64,000 nucleotides of DNA from Zelopaecilomyces penicillatus (GCA_005765155.1 VCCP01000004.1:5146001-5210000), one strand, 5' to 3'; shown: positions 43,779 through 57,881, counted from the first letter of the stretch. Numbers and translations are program-made. Notes: generated from the sequence alone by a model not told the origin.

Positions 43779-45851
43779 ATATGCCGTCTTCCATTCATCC
43801 CACACTTGGTTATGATGATGATGATGATGATTTCTTGGTTCGGTCCTCTCTTTTCCTTTTTTGCACAGCGCTTGGCCTTACTTTTTGGTGAGGGCAGAGA
43901 AACATTATGAGATGAACGACTTTCCTAAAGGTTTGGGTGAAATTACGCTTTGGGGGAGTGTATATGGCCTAGTGCTGAGCTACCATGCTGTAATAGAAAA
44001 GACAGACAGGGCAGCGCAAGTAGATTCTGTGGGGTCAGCCCTACGAATTATAGAATTATTGTTTATTCCTCTCTGCACTTGTTGAATAGCTTTTATCATC
44101 TGATTTAGGGGGTGTTTGTGATGTACCTAGGTGTGGTTGTTGCTTGTTTGTCTGTAGTCATTCATCAAATCTGTAGCAACCTGATTGTGGAATCGGCGCC
44201 GGGGAGGCTTATTTGAGCACAGATTTGAGGCTGAGACTTGAATCCTAATGTTTTTTATTTGTTGTATGAATAATATGGCATGGAAACATTTGTTTTCAGG
44301 TTTGTGCAAGTGCAGATTACAAACTCACAAAATGACAAGTTGTCAGAACAAAATAAGACAGCTAGAGTCGCATATTTGAATCAAGCGTCAGAGTTCACAA
44401 TTAGCATCCAGTACATACATTCGAAGAGTAAATAAACTCTAGAAATCATCGATTCAGTAGTATGAAATAGATGCAATTACTGTGTAGGTAGTACATTCCA
44501 ATCTAGGCTCTTGGGTTGTGTTCTGTAGGGTAGCGATGCATGCATTGTGAAACCTAATTACACCGTTGGCATGCGTTGGTTTTCACCCTGCTGGTGCTGG
44601 ACGTCTCCACCAGGGCTGATATTCTAGCTAGCTAGTAGCTATTAACAGAGCAGATGAACAAACCCATCAGGTGATGTATGTCCCAGGGCGTGTTTCGAGT
44701 TTGTGACCACGACCTTGACCACGTGCTGCTGTCAGTCCCGTTTGTTTGATGGCGGCAGCTCGGGAGCCAAGTGAAGTGTCTCCCGTCTACTACGTATAGC
44801 GGATGAGAAAAGTGGAGCAGGCTGGTGGTAAACACGCAACTCGCATGAGTCTCCTGATCCTGAAATCTCAACAACAAACAGTGTTACATAAGCCATCCAC
44901 GTGACCTAGAGGGGTTAAGTGGTGCTGGCAGTGCCCACTTTGCTGGCCTGACAGCCCGTCGTTGACTTGCTGTTGCCCATGGCTGCCACGGCTGGCCTGA
45001 CGCTAAACCGCAACAGGCAAGGCGGTGGCTGCCCATGCCCAGATAGACGGGGGGGGCCGCAGCCCAAAGCAATGCCCAGAAGAGAGCGAGAGAGAGCGCC
45101 ATTGATTGTCGCATCAACACTGTCACGGGCCAAAACATGCACCTGTAAACCGCCAACTCTGGCTTCACGGCCATCGACTCCCAGCTAAAAGGTAAGGCTT
45201 CCCCAAGGTAAGGGTGGCTGCTGGGCGAATACTTGTCAGCCGGCTACGAAAAACAGCAACAAACGACCGAACTACTCCGTTCCTAACAGCACGAAACCTG
45301 TATTCCCCATCCGCCGCAGTGCTCGCTCACTGAAGGGCCCAGGGGCTTGCGTCGCAACGGTTCCGTACCCGCCCCTCCATATATCGGTGAGTGAGAGCTG
45401 GCGGTGTCTGGTGCGAGATGTTTGGAGCGGCCACGACTGACGACGGATAGAATACAGACGACCAGCTCTGCTTACGCTACGTCCTATTTCAACTGTGCGA
45501 CGAATAACGTTTTAACAATTCCTCTTTCTCCTCGACCTATCTTGGGGCTTTGTTGCTCAACGACCACTCACCACCACCACTTCCACCACCACCACCATCA
45601 CACTCCTTGCACCGGCTTGCTGCCAGTTTCCCTTTGTCGACTACGAGACCTGCTGTGCGCATCTGCATCCTCCACGCCATCGCTATCCTAACTTGCACCT
45701 GAAGGATTTTTTTTCAATCAACCCCCGGTCTTCCGTGGTCTGACGTAGTGCCCATGCGAGGTGAAGCAGAACCGCCCCTCTCAACAAAACAACAACAACA
45801 ACAACAGAAACGGTAGCTCTGCACTGGTCGCATCAGAACCCACTACCCATC
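43779..45851. other. Intergenic, leader side of nudE
   Basis: No supportable gene. It contains a GAT run at about 43813-43831, CCACCA-rich sequence near 45565-45602, and CAA repeats near 45785-45805 in the probable nudE leader. Confidence 0.55.
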
Positions 45852-47749
45852 ATGGCGGAACCTCCCTCGTCGCCTCCCAGCGAGTCTGCCAGCGCTGAGG
45901 ATGCCGTTACCTGGTACAAGCTGCAATATGAGCTGCTGGAGGCTGAGCTGGGCGAATTTCGGGAGTCTAGCCGCGAATTGGAACAGGAGTTGGAGAAGGA
46001 TATTGAGCGAGCGGAGAAGCAGGAGAGGCTTCTGCAAGAAAAGGCCGAAGGGCTGAGCTTTGAGGTTGAGGAGTGGAAGGTGCGTTTTGATCCCAATCCA
46101 TGCCAGTTTGAATGTTGGGATCCCATGTATGGGATACACTGCTTGAGTTGCCAATGCTGACTGATGTGTGTCGACTTTTGTAGCGAAAGTACAAAGAGTC
46201 CAAGACAGAGGCTAGTGCCGCCCAGAGCTTACTGGAAAAGGAGATTACGACACTGCGGAATACAACGCGGACCCTGCATCTTAGACTAAGAGATTCAGAG
46301 GTCGCCAACGATGACTTTGAGCGTCAGGCGCGCAACACGACATCGTCACTGGAGGATCTAGAGTCCAAATTGAACCAGGCAATTGAGCGAGCCGTACTGA
46401 TGGAAGAAGAGATCAAGATGGGCGAACAGGAGCGCGAGCAGCTGCGTATCGATGCACAGAGAGTGCGGGAACAGATGGCGGAGCTCAGAATTGAAGGAGA
46501 TCTCATGAAATCCAAGATCAAGAAGCAAGAGGAGCGCCACATGTCAACCATGTCGTCGGATCTCTCTATTCTCGGATCCCCCACCTTTGACAAGAACGTC
46601 GACGACTCTCCGGATTCAACAGCTAGCTCTCCGCTCATCACCACCCCGCCAGGCTCCAAATGCCTGCCTGAGCCGCCTCTTCAGATGCTCGACCCTCCCT
46701 CACCACCCATGTCAGATGCTTCAGCAACGCTGCCAAGGTCTCTAACTTGCAGGACACCGGTCCCCACATCTGGAACGTTGCGCAAGTATCGCCTGCCGTC
46801 GGTCGATATCAGTGTGACACCAAAACCGCGGGGGCTCAAGCATCCAGCGGCAAGCACCCGCGTCCCTGGCGCCCGCGCCCTGACTGCAGGATCGGTGCCT
46901 ACTACCCATACTCCGGCACATCAATCAGGCAAGCCACGTGCAGCATCACACAAGATACCCGCATCCAACTCGCTCTCACATATTCGCAATCTCACGGCCC
47001 AGATGCAGCGACTCGAGGCCCGTGTACACTCGGTGCGATCCAAGCTGCCTGCGCCAACACATACGCCTCCACAACCATCTCCCCGAAACATGATGAATTC
47101 CACCCCCTTTGTCCCCTCGACGGTTACGATCCGTTCGCGAAAGCGGGGCGCAGGGTCAACAACATCGTCCTCGGTGGGCGGCGACGACACTACACCGACC
47201 AATTACCCTTCCACATCATCCAAACCAAGCCACATGCCTCGACTTAGCACTTCTGGGGTCAGTCGGCTCTCCTTTGGAACACTACCCAACCGCGGACCCG
47301 ACTCGGAGATTCCCCGGCCCAGTTCACGAGCAAGCGTCTCTTCTTATGCCAGACCTCCGTCCCGTACTGACGTGATCCCTCGACCTATGTCACGAACCTC
47401 TTTCAGCAGTTCACGAACGCCAATGGCTCGACCGCGGTCATCCCTTAGCGGTTCACTTCACAGCCACTCGGCTAGCATAGGAGCCAGCCTGAGTGGAATG
47501 GACCTGGAGGAGGAGGAGGATTATGAAAACGATTTCCGCACGCCCAGCAGACGAGGAACCTACTCGAAGTTGGATCTGGACGGCGGTGTCAGCTGTATGC
47601 CCATACCCGAAACGAGGATCCCAACACCGGGCCCCAGGCGGCAGAGCGGTGGAGGAAGGAGAACAAGCACAGGCGGAGTCTCGATTCACTCAGGCCGGAC
47701 AAGTACCACTGGGATGAGGAGACTGGGCGACCTGGGCGAGACGTATTAA
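45852..47749 (+). CDS. nudE: NudE/NDEL1-like dynein regulator
   Basis: Cytosolic coiled-coil protein that links LIS1 (NudF) to cytoplasmic dynein and is needed for nuclear migration along hyphae; the Neurospora homologue is RO-11. Two exons, 45852..46079 and 46184..47749, give 597 residues; the intron has a GCTGAC branch site. Residues about 18-195 form one long coiled coil that begins AVTWYKLQYELLEAELGEF, the conserved NudE start that binds LIS1. The rest is Ser/Pro/Arg-rich and unstructured, with many short phosphorylation-type motifs, and ends GDLGETY. The first ATG in frame is used. Confidence 0.92.
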
Positions 47750-49244
47750 GATGATGGATGACCCCCCCGGGCCCTGTTCGACATGGATCTGACAGGGCCA
47801 AGACGGGAAAGGATGGAATATGATTTTTCTTTTTGGAACCCAACTAGGGCTTCTTTTCACACCAGTTTGCCCCTCTCTGATTTTACGCTGATGGATTGTT
47901 TGGGGAAGAGACAACCATGGGAGGCGAATGTGGTGTTTTTACGATGATTACGGATTCGATTCAAGCACATGGCTTTATTATACCTCGACGTTGGGGGGGC
48001 GCGCGCTTTGTGCATGTTTTTACGTACATGGAAACTATTATGAAGAGATGGCATGGACTGTAGCTCAAGGGCTAAATACTATTACACAGATTTCTTTTGT
48101 TATGAGGGAAGAAAGGGAGGTTACTATTGAGTTGAGACGGGGGGTTTAATGTGGAAACCCCCGTTGTAGGCGTCTAGTGAGATGTGAATAAATTACCGTG
48201 GATATATGACGTGTTGGTGACTCGTTGTGTGTATGACGTGCAGTTGAATGGTTAAATGATTTATGTTTACTAGAGGACCCACAAGCTTGTTACTGCCGAC
48301 CTCTTGTAAGGTTGCAAATGTAAATCTCGTCTATTATCTACGTTGGGGGTTGGAGTATAGATCGTTGGCTCCGGGTCAATGGAGGCTCGGCACATACATA
48401 CCGCCAATTCAGTGGGTTGAAGGACAGGGACAACGGGCCAATGAGAACAGGATGACAAGAATAAAAAAGAGGAGCTCAGCAAAAAATACAGGTAGAAGCG
48501 GCTCAGTTGGCTGATGGGCTGTGGAATGGAAAAGAAGGAAAGACGAAAAAAGGCTCCGCCGAAAGGGGTGGATGGGCTTCGGGAGGATGGATGGATGGAT
48601 AGATGGAATGGAGAACACACAGACAGATCCAGGGACGCCACATGAATGTTGGGGGGAAACGGATTGGATGCCGGGCACTGTCGGGACGGGCGGGTCTGAC
48701 CCCAGGGAAGATTTTCGGCGAATGTAACAAACGGGATTGTGGGTTTTGGGTAGGAGAGAAATGATGGTTGTGGTTGCGGTTGTGGGAGTATCGCGTAAGG
48801 GAATAAGATGATAACAAGTGGGAGAGATGGCATTACTAACGCTGCAGAGATGTGATGATGACAAGTTGTTGGAGCATTAGTATCTACAGTGAGGTCTGTC
48901 ACTGACGTAGGCATGTTCAGTAGAGGAGTGACGTGCTGTGGCTGGAATATACAGTGCACGACCTCAGGCACAAGATTTTAATCCCGTCATTCTAATAAAC
49001 ATTGCTGTGTACTCTAGATGTTGGATTCTCTTTTCTAGAAAAGAAAGCGAAAAGATACAATCATCACCATCCTCATCCATATAACAGCTTCAATTATTCA
49101 CTACACCTTCTTTTTTCCACCTTGTTTGGCTGTTCCTTGCCTATCTGTCTCAATGGATGGTCCCCCCCCCCATCGCACTTGTTGGCACCTTTCTTCCCAA
49201 TTGTTGAGTTCCCACCCCAGGGTTCAATTGGGATGGAGGGGCGT

Positions 49245-49266
49245 CCCCCCCCCCCCCCCCCCCCCC
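49245..49266. repeat. Poly-C tract (C22)
   Basis: 22 consecutive C, followed within 60 bases by A-rich runs. Confidence 0.95.
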
Positions 49267-50127
49267 GGCAGACGTAACCCGCGGGTTGGGTGGGGTTACC
49301 AAAAAAAAAGAAAAAAAAAAGAGATGGGAAGGGGGGCGGGCGACGAACGGGGCCATTATAACCAGGTACGAAGTGACTTGTCTAATGGCTTTTTGTCCCA
49401 GACGGTTGATGATGGTATGCACAACACATTGAACTGCTCACGGTTGGTACTCACGCGCAATTGACGAGGACACCCTTTCGGAGAGAGACATTTTTTGTGC
49501 ACTTTGGTCCCTGGATGATGCTTTCAACAAATTTGATTACTTTAGATTGCACTGTAAAAAAAAAAATTGAACCTCTGTGTTTGCCCCCCCGGTAAAAGTC
49601 CGTTTCTCTGATATATCCTTTTCTATCCTCCATCTCATCCATCTTTCATTCTCCGAGAAACTCCCTCTACCTATTCCCTCCTCCTCCTCTTCCCTTTTTA
49701 TTCTTTTCTTTTCTCTCCTCATTGAAAAGATTAGACGACCGTATAAACCTCATTCTCCTTCATCTTCCCTCCGCTTCTTCCAAGTTCAAGCCGCTGCCGA
49801 GCAGTAGTACATAAAACGAAAAAAGAGTTGACGATACGACATCATTTTGTGTAAGTATTTTTCAAGTCATTCCCTTTTTTATAGCCTCAGCGGGAGGTTC
49901 GAAAACAAGGCAAAACACACACACACATCATCATCATCATCATCATATACAAACGACATCGCAGACGACGACATCTACACGCCGTCATGGGGAGCCGGTG
50001 TGCTGGGTCTGGGGTGGTATTTGCTGGTGGTAATCGCGGCGGTGCGGTTGCTGTCGGGTTGAGGTGTCATTGATGCCGGCTGCCACTGTTACAGCGACTG
50101 CCAGCGATGAAATAATGGATCCCCGTC

Positions 50128-50130
<3 letters not shown>

Positions 50131-50167
<37 letters not shown>
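50131..50167. repeat. TGTTGC hexanucleotide repeat
   Basis: About six units just before the C-run cluster in the ACC promoter region. Confidence 0.9.
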
Positions 50168-50168
<1 letters not shown>

Positions 50169-50180
50169 GGGGGAGCTTTG

Positions 50181-50228
50181 CCCCCTCAAGGTCCCCCCCA
50201 AAGGTCCCCCCCCAAAATAACCCCCCCC
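50181..50228 (-). promoter_or_regulatory. Candidate G-quadruplex/i-motif in the ACC promoter
   Basis: Four C runs of 5, 7, 8 and 8 separated by 7, 6 and 7 bases. The minus strand thus carries four long G runs in quadruplex spacing, about 520 bases before the ACC start codon. Confidence 0.45.
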
Positions 50229-50746
50229 ATCCGGCTCTTCTAATGGGACGGGGATCCATAATTAATTCCTCAGTCCGCTGCCAGTCCCCTAACCAAACTC
50301 CCGCTGGGCCCCAACAGATCGCTGTGTGTGTGTGTGTCTGCCAAGGCTAGCCTGTTCTGTTTGGCCCACAGCCAGCTTGGTTGCATCGTCGTCGCCAGAA
50401 GCTTACTGATGTACTTTATTAGACTACCGCAACCCCTTCTTCCCGTCCCCGACTGAACGACCTCTTGAACGGGCTTCCTCCTACAACGTGCTCTCTTCTT
50501 TTCTCTCCTCCAGCACAATTCTAACTTCCTCCCATCCCATCTCCTCCTTCTACCCTGGCAATAAGGCGACCCAGGCGCAAAACCTCATAACTCTCTAATC
50601 TAATCCCCCCTTTGGCCCGTTACGACCGAGCACTCTCGGTCCATGACAGTTGGACAGCTCTAGGAAGATCTCCTTTTTGTTATCTCCGCCACGCAATCCC
50701 AATCCGTCCGTCAAACACAACTCACACACACATCACATCCGCAGCC

Positions 50747-53700
50747 ATGACAGCGGAGAACAGCGCCAACGGCCGGACGGTGGCTGTTAACGGCAAGCCC
50801 ACCTACGCCGAGCAGCACAACATCGCCGACCACTTCATAGGGGGCAACCGGCTGGAGAATGCCCCTGCCAGCAAGGTCAAGGACTTTGTGGCCCAGAACG
50901 ACGGTCATACCGTCATTACAAATGTAAGATGATCCTCTTTTCTGCAGGTTTCATGGGGGGACACAAAGCTATGCAAAAGCTTTTGTGCACCCCTTTTTAA
51001 GCCAGCGGCTTCCGGCCGTAAAAAGGCCAGTGCAAGGGTAATGATGCTGACAAGCTTCGTCTTCGAATGTTAGGTCCTGATCGCAAACAACGGCATCGCA
51101 GCCGTCAAGGAAATTCGATCCGTCCGAAAGTGGGCCTACGAAACGTTTGGCAACGAGAGGGCTATTCACTTCACAGTCATGGCCACCCCAGAAGATCTCC
51201 AGGCCAATGCCGACTACATTCGGATGGCTGACCACTACGTCGAGGTTCCTGGCGGCACAAACAACCACAACTACGCTAATGTGGAACTCATCGTGGATAT
51301 TGCCGAGCGCATGAATGTGCACGCTGTCTGGGCTGGTTGGTGAGTTACAAAAATATGCATTCTATTTATCAATTGGTACACTTTCAGTCAGCTAACCATG
51401 GCTTGTTGCTATTAGGGGCCACGCATCCGAGAACCCCAAGCTACCCGAATCGCTCGCCGCCTCCCCCAAGAAAATCGTCTTCATTGGACCTCCTGGGTCA
51501 GCCATGCGCTCTTTGGGCGACAAGATTTCTTCAACCATTGTTGCACAGCACGCCCAAGTACCTTGTATTCCCTGGTCAGGAACCGGCGTTGACAAGGTCG
51601 TGGTTGATGAGAACGGCATTGTCACCGTCGCCGATGACGTCTACGCCAAGGGTTGTGTCAACTCATGGGAGGAGGGTCTTGCAAAGGCCCAGGAAATTGG
51701 CTTCCCAGTCATGATCAAGGCTTCTGAGGGTGGTGGTGGCAAGGGTATCCGTAAAGCTGTTGATGGTGACGAGTTCGAGGAGCTGTATAAAGCCGCTGCT
51801 AGTGAGATTCCAGGATCTCCCATCTTCATCATGAAGCTGGCCGGAAACGCCAGGCATCTCGAGGTCCAGCTTCTTGCTGATCAGTACGGCAACAACATTT
51901 CTCTCTTTGGTAGAGATTGTTCTGTCCAGAGACGTCACCAGAAGATTATCGAGGAGGCTCCCGTGACCATTGCGAAACCACACACATTCAAGGCCATGGA
52001 GGAAGCCGCTGTCCGGCTAGGCCAACTGGTCGGATACGTCTCTGCCGGTACTGTGGAATATCTGTACTCGCATGCTGACGACAAGTTCTACTTCCTCGAG
52101 CTGAACCCTCGTCTTCAGGTTGAACATCCCACGACTGAAATGGTTACTGGAGTCAATCTGCCCGCTGCGCAGCTTCAAATTGCCATGGGTCTGCCTTTGC
52201 ACAGAATTCGTGACATCAGACTTTTGTACGGTGTCGATCCCAGGACCTCGAGTGACATCGATTTCAACTTCAAGCTGGAGGGCACCTCCGAGTCACAGCG
52301 ACGACCTCAGCCTAAGGGTCATTGTACCGCTTGCAGAATCACCTCAGAAGACCCAGGTGAGGGCTTCAAGCCTTCCAACGGTGTCATGCACGAGCTCAAC
52401 TTCAGGAGTAGTTCCAATGTATGGGGTTACTTTTCCGTCGGTTCACAGGGTGGTATCCATAGTTTCTCGGACAGTCAGTTTGGTCATATTTTCGCCTATG
52501 GTGAGAACCGATCCGCGTCCCGAAAACACATGGTTATTGCTCTCAAGGAGTTGAGCATTCGTGGCGACTTCAGAACGACAGTCGAGTACCTCATTAAGCT
52601 TCTTGAGACAGAGGCCTTTGAGGACAATACCATCACTACTGGCTGGTTGGATGAGCTTATTTCCAAGCGCCTGACCGCTGAGCGTCCCGACACCATGCTT
52701 GCCGTAGTGTGTGGCGCTATCACCAAGGCCCACATTGCTAGCGAGGCTTGCCTGTCGGAGTACAAATCTGGCTTGGAAAAGGGCCAAGTCCCTTCCAAGG
52801 AAATTCTCAAGACCATCTTCACCATCGACTTCATCTACGATGGCTTCCGCTACAAGTTCACTGCCACACGCGCCAGTGCTGACAGCTATCATCTGTTCAT
52901 CAACGGTTCCAAATGTTCCGTTGGCGTGCGCGCTCTTGCTGACGGTGGTCTCCTGATTCTCCTCGACGGACAAAGCCACAACGTCTACTGGAAGGAGGAG
53001 GTTGGCGCTACCCGCTTGTCTGTTAACAGCAAGACATGCTTGTTGGAGCAGGAGAACGACCCCACCCAGCTCCGAACCCCATCTCCTGGCAAGCTGGTCA
53101 AGTACGCCGTTGAAAATGGTGCTCATATTAAAGCTGGCCAGACTTATGCCGAGGTCGAGGTTATGAAGATGTACATGCCCCTGGTGGCTCAAGAGGACGG
53201 TATCGTGCAGCTGGTCAAGCAGCCCGGTACCACCCTCGAGGCCGGCGACATCCTGGGCATTGTTGCTTTGGATGACCCGAGTAGGGTTAAGCAAGCCCAG
53301 GCTTTTGTTGACAAGCTTCCTTCCTTTGGAGCCCCTGTTGTCATTGGTGCCAAGCCTGCTCAGCGCTTCTCGCTTCTTTACAACACCCTTAAGAACATCC
53401 TAATGGGTTATGACAACTCGGTCATTATGGCTGACACGCTCAAGGAGTTTATCGAGGTTCTTCGAGATGCTGAGCTTCCCTTCGGAGAGTGGACGGCTCA
53501 ATTTTCCGCCCTCCATAGTCGAATGCCACAGAAGCTCGACAACCAGTTTGCTCAGATCGTGGAGAAGGCTAAATCCCGTCACGTCGAATTTCCTGCCAAG
53601 GCTTTGAGCAAGGCGTTTGCCAAGTTTTTGGAAGATAACGTTGCTCCTGGCGATGCTGGTCTTCTCAAGACGACGCTTGCCCCTCTCACTCACATCATGG

Positions 53701-56700
53701 ATGTGTATGCTGATGGCCAAAAGGTGCGAGAGCTCAACATCATCAAGGAAATGCTCGAGGATTACGGCGAGATTGAGAAGCTCTTCCAGAGTCGTTCTCA
53801 GGAGGACAGTGTCATTCTGAAGCTTCGTGATCAGAACAAGGAGGATCTGCCCAAGGTGGTTCAGACAGTCCTCTCTCACAGCCGCGTTAGTGCCAAAAGC
53901 TCTCTAGTCCTGGCCATCCTCGATGAATATCGACCCAACAAGCCCAATGTCGGCAACATTAGCAAGTATCTGCGAGAGACGCTCCACAAGTTGACCGAGT
54001 TGTCGTCTCGCTCTACTTCCAAAGTGTCCCTAAAGGCCCGAGAGATTATGATTCAATGCTCTTTGCCAAGTTTGGAAGAGCGAACATCGCAAATGGAGCA
54101 CATTCTGCGGTCATCTGTTGTTGAGTCTCGCTATGGCGAGAGTGGCTGGGATCACCGAGAGCCGAGCCTTGATGTCATCAAGGAGGTTGTCGACTCCAAG
54201 TACACCGTTTTTGATGTCTTGACGCTTTTCTTTGCTCACGACGATCCCTGGGTCTCGCTGGCGTCGCTTGAAGTCTATATCCGCCGCGCCTATCGTGCTT
54301 ATGTTCTGAAGCAGATTGAGTATCATAATGACGAGTTGGACAACCCTCTCTTCATTTCGTGGGACTTTCAGCTGCGCAAGCTTGGTCAAACTGAATTCGG
54401 CCTGCCCATCCAGTCCGCAGTTCCTTCCACTCCTGGCACACCCAGCGGCACAGTGCTGAACGTAAAGCGAATCTACTCCATCAGTGACATGTCTTACCTC
54501 ACGAGCAGGTGGGAAGAGGAACTTACCCGCAAGGGTGTCATTGTTCCCTGCAAGTACATTGATGAAGCGGAGGATCTTTTGCAAAAGGCATTGGAGACAT
54601 TGGCTTTCAGCAGCAAGCAAAAGAAACAGAACACTGGTGGTCACCTCCCTGACTTGAGCGGCAAGCGAAAGCCCTTGTCTGGTTCCAAGAAGGACAGCAA
54701 GAATAGCGAGGAGCTGTCTGCAGTTATCAACGTCGCCATCCGTGACTCTGAGGGCAATGGCGATCAGGATAACCTCTCCCGAATTATTCCTATTGTGGAA
54801 CAGTTCAAGAGTGAGCTTCTGCTGCGCGGTGTTCGTCGTCTGACGTTCATCTGTGGTCGCAATGATGGCGCTTACCCCGGTTACTACACCTTCCGTGGCC
54901 CCGAGTATATTGAAGATGACAGCATTCGACACAGCGAGCCTGCTTTGGCTTTCCAGCTGGAGCTTGCTCGTCTTGCCAACTTCCGCATCAAGCCTGTGTT
55001 CACTGAGAACAAGAACATTCACGTGTACGAGGGCATTGGCAAGGCTGTGGATACCGACAAGCGATACTTCACTCGCGCTGTGATCCGTCCTGGTCGTCTG
55101 CGTGATGAAATCCCCACCGCCGAGTATCTCATTTCGGAGGCTGACCGTGTCATCAATGACATTTTCGACGCCCTCGAGATTATTGGAAACAACAGCTCTG
55201 ATCTTAACCATATCTTCATGAATTTCACGCCAGTTTTCCAGCTCGACCCTGCCGCTGTTGAGCAAAGTCTCCAGGGCTTCTTGGACCGCTTCGGTGTCCG
55301 CGCCTGGCGTCTGCGTGTCGCTCAGGTTGAAATCCGCATCATCTGCACGGACCCCAAGACAGGAATCCCTTATCCTCTCCGAATCACCATTAGCAACACC
55401 TCTGGTTACGTTGTGGATGTTGACATGTACGCCGAGCGCAAGTCGGAGAAGGGAGAATGGGTCTTCCACAGCATTGGCGGAACCAAGGAGAAGGGCCCCA
55501 TGCATCTGCTCTCAGTTTCGGCGCCATACGCCACAAAGAACTGGCTCCAGCCCAAGAGATACAAGGCTCACATTATGGGTACTCAGTATGTCTATGATTT
55601 CCCCGAGCTGTTCCGTCAAGCCATCCAAAACAGCTGGGTCAAGGCCATCAAGCAGCAGCCAGCTCTGGCGTCTCAGCAGCCCAAGGTCGGCGACTGCGTC
55701 AGCTTCACCGAGCTTGTGCTTGATGACCATGACAGCCTTGATGAGGTCAACCGTGAGCCAGGTACCAACACTTGTGGTATGGTTGGATGGATCTTCCGAG
55801 CCCGTACACCCGAGTACCCGACCGGCCGTCGCTTCATTGTCGTCGCCAACGACATCACCTACAAGATCGGTAGCTTTGGTCCCAAGGAAGACGATTTCTT
55901 CTACAAGTGTACTGAGCTTGCCCGCAAGCTGGGTATTCCCCGAATCTACCTCTCGGCTAACTCAGGAGCTCGTCTCGGCCTCGCTGATGAGCTTATGCCC
56001 CACTTCAAGGTTGCTTGGAACGATCCAGCCAAGCAGGATGCTGGCTTCCGATACCTCTATCTTGATGACAAAACCAGAGAGAACTTCAAGGATGAAGTCA
56101 TCACTGAAGAGATTACTGAAGACGGCGAGAAGCGCCACAAGATTGTCACTGTCGTCGGCCGTGAGGATGGTCTCGGTGTCGAGTGCTTGAGGGGCTCTGG
56201 TCTCATTGCCGGTGCCACCAGCCGCGCTTACAACGACATCTTTACCGTCACCTTGGTCACTTGTCGATCAGTTGGTAAGTTTTATAATAATATGCCTTAA
56301 ACCTTCAAGTACATGGACCATGGAGCTAACACTTAATTCTTAGGTATCGGTGCCTATCTTGTCCGACTTGGACAACGTGCCGTACAGATTGAGGGCCAGC
56401 CCATTATTCTGACTGGTGCTCCTGCCTTGAACAACCTGCTTGGTCGGGAGGTCTACACCTCCAACTTGCAGCTTGGTGGCACTCAAATCATGTACCGCAA
56501 TGGTGTTTCCCACATGACGGCCAACGACGACTTTGAGGGTGTCTCCAAGATTGTTGAGTGGATGTCATTCGTACCTGAGAAGCGTAACGGCCCTGTTCCA
56601 GTCAGCCCTAGCGTTGACGCCTGGGATCGAGATATTACGTACTGCCCACCACAGAAGCAGCCATTTGATGTTCGGTGGTTGATCAACGGAAAGCAAGATG

Positions 56701-57881
56701 ATGATGGTTCTTTCCTGGGCGGTCTGTTCGACAAGGACTCCTTTGTTGAGACGCTCGGCGGATGGGCTCAAACTGTCGTTGTCGGACGTGCTCGTCTTGG
56801 AGGTATCCCCATGGGTGTCATTGCCGTCGAATCTCGAACCGTCGAGAACATCACTCCCGCCGACCCTGCAAACCCCGACTCCATTGAGCAGGTTAGCAAC
56901 GAGGCTGGTGGTGTCTGGTACCCCAACTCTGCTTTCAAGACGGCACAGGCCATCAACGACTTCAACAACGGCGAGCAGCTTCCTCTCATGATCCTGGCCA
57001 ACTGGCGTGGTTTCTCTGGTGGTCAGCGAGACATGTTCAACGAGGTTCTCAAGTACGGCTCCTTCATCGTCGATGCCCTTGTCAAGTATGAGCAACCCGT
57101 CTTTGTGTATATCCCACCATATGGCGAGCTCCGAGGTGGATCATGGGTCGTTGTTGACCCGACTATCAACCCTACTGCCATGGAAATGTACGCCGATGTG
57201 GAGGCCCGTGGTGGTGTCCTGGAACCTGATGGCATGATTGGTATCAAGTATCGCAAGGACAAGCAGCTGGAAACCATGACTCGCATGGATCCTACCTACG
57301 CTGGCCTGAAAAAGCAGCTGGAGGATAAGAACCTCTCTGCTGAGGAGGCAGATGAGCTCAAGAAGAAGCTGCTGGCCAGGGAGAAGCAGATGCTACCAGT
57401 TTATGCCCAGATCGCAGTCCAGTTTGCTGATCTCCACGACCGTGCTGGACGAATGAAGGCCAAGGGCACTATCCGTGATTCACTTGAGTGGGTCAACGCC
57501 CGACGATACTTTTACTGGCGTCTGCGCCGCCGTCTCAACGAGGAGTACATCCTCCGACGCATGGCCGCCAGCCCCGTCTCATCTCACGGCCAGAACAGTG
57601 CCAAGGCCAACGAGGTGCGCGCGAGAAGCCTGCGTGTACTTGAAAGCTGGTCTGGCATTGTGGGCTGGGACCAGAATGACAAGGATGTTGCTGAGTGGTA
57701 TGAGAACGAGAGGAAGTCTATCGGAGAAAAGGTGGAAGCTCTCAAGGTTGACAAGCTGGCTGCTGAACTCGCCGAGGTTGTGCGAACCAACGAAAAGGCT
57801 GGCTGGAAGGGTGTCCGAGAGGTATTGAGGGTGATGCCCGTTGAGGAGCGGGAGTCACTTCTCAAGTATCTCAAGGAGTAG
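50747..57881 (+). CDS. ACC1: Acetyl-CoA carboxylase, multidomain eukaryotic type
   Basis: Cytosolic biotin enzyme that makes malonyl-CoA, the committed step of fatty-acid and polyketide supply. Four exons, 50747..50923, 51074..51339, 51416..56274 and 56344..57881, all join in frame to give 2279 residues, the usual fungal length. Biotin carboxylase comes first: VLIANNGIAAVKEIRS, the ATP-grasp loop KASEGGGGKGIR, and the catalytic ELNPRLQVEHP. The biotin carrier motif EVMKMYM has Lys732. A long central region follows, then carboxyltransferase: LSANSGARLGLADE, GRARLGGIPMGV and ANWRGFSGGQRD. No key residue is missing. The intron that splits Gly at SVG|IGAYLV is near the 3' end. Neighbours (nudE upstream, Bol3 downstream) are functionally unrelated. 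Confidence 0.97.

Larger units (their letters stand above)
47750..50746. other. Long intergenic region upstream of acetyl-CoA carboxylase
   Basis: About 3 kb without a supportable gene. The longest frame (about 233 codons, minus strand, 48270-48971) is low-complexity Ser/Pro/Phe translation of a skewed region. The right half is pyrimidine-rich, as expected for a strong promoter and leader. Confidence 0.55.

Noticed and set aside
48270..48971. Open frame of 233 codons on the minus strand
   Set aside because: Low-complexity Ser/Pro/Phe translation of a skewed promoter region; overlapping open frames on the same strand; no domain.
54111..55505. 464-codon open frame antisense to acetyl-CoA carboxylase
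   Set aside because: Mirror frame created by codon bias of the strongly coding plus strand; no protein-like domain.
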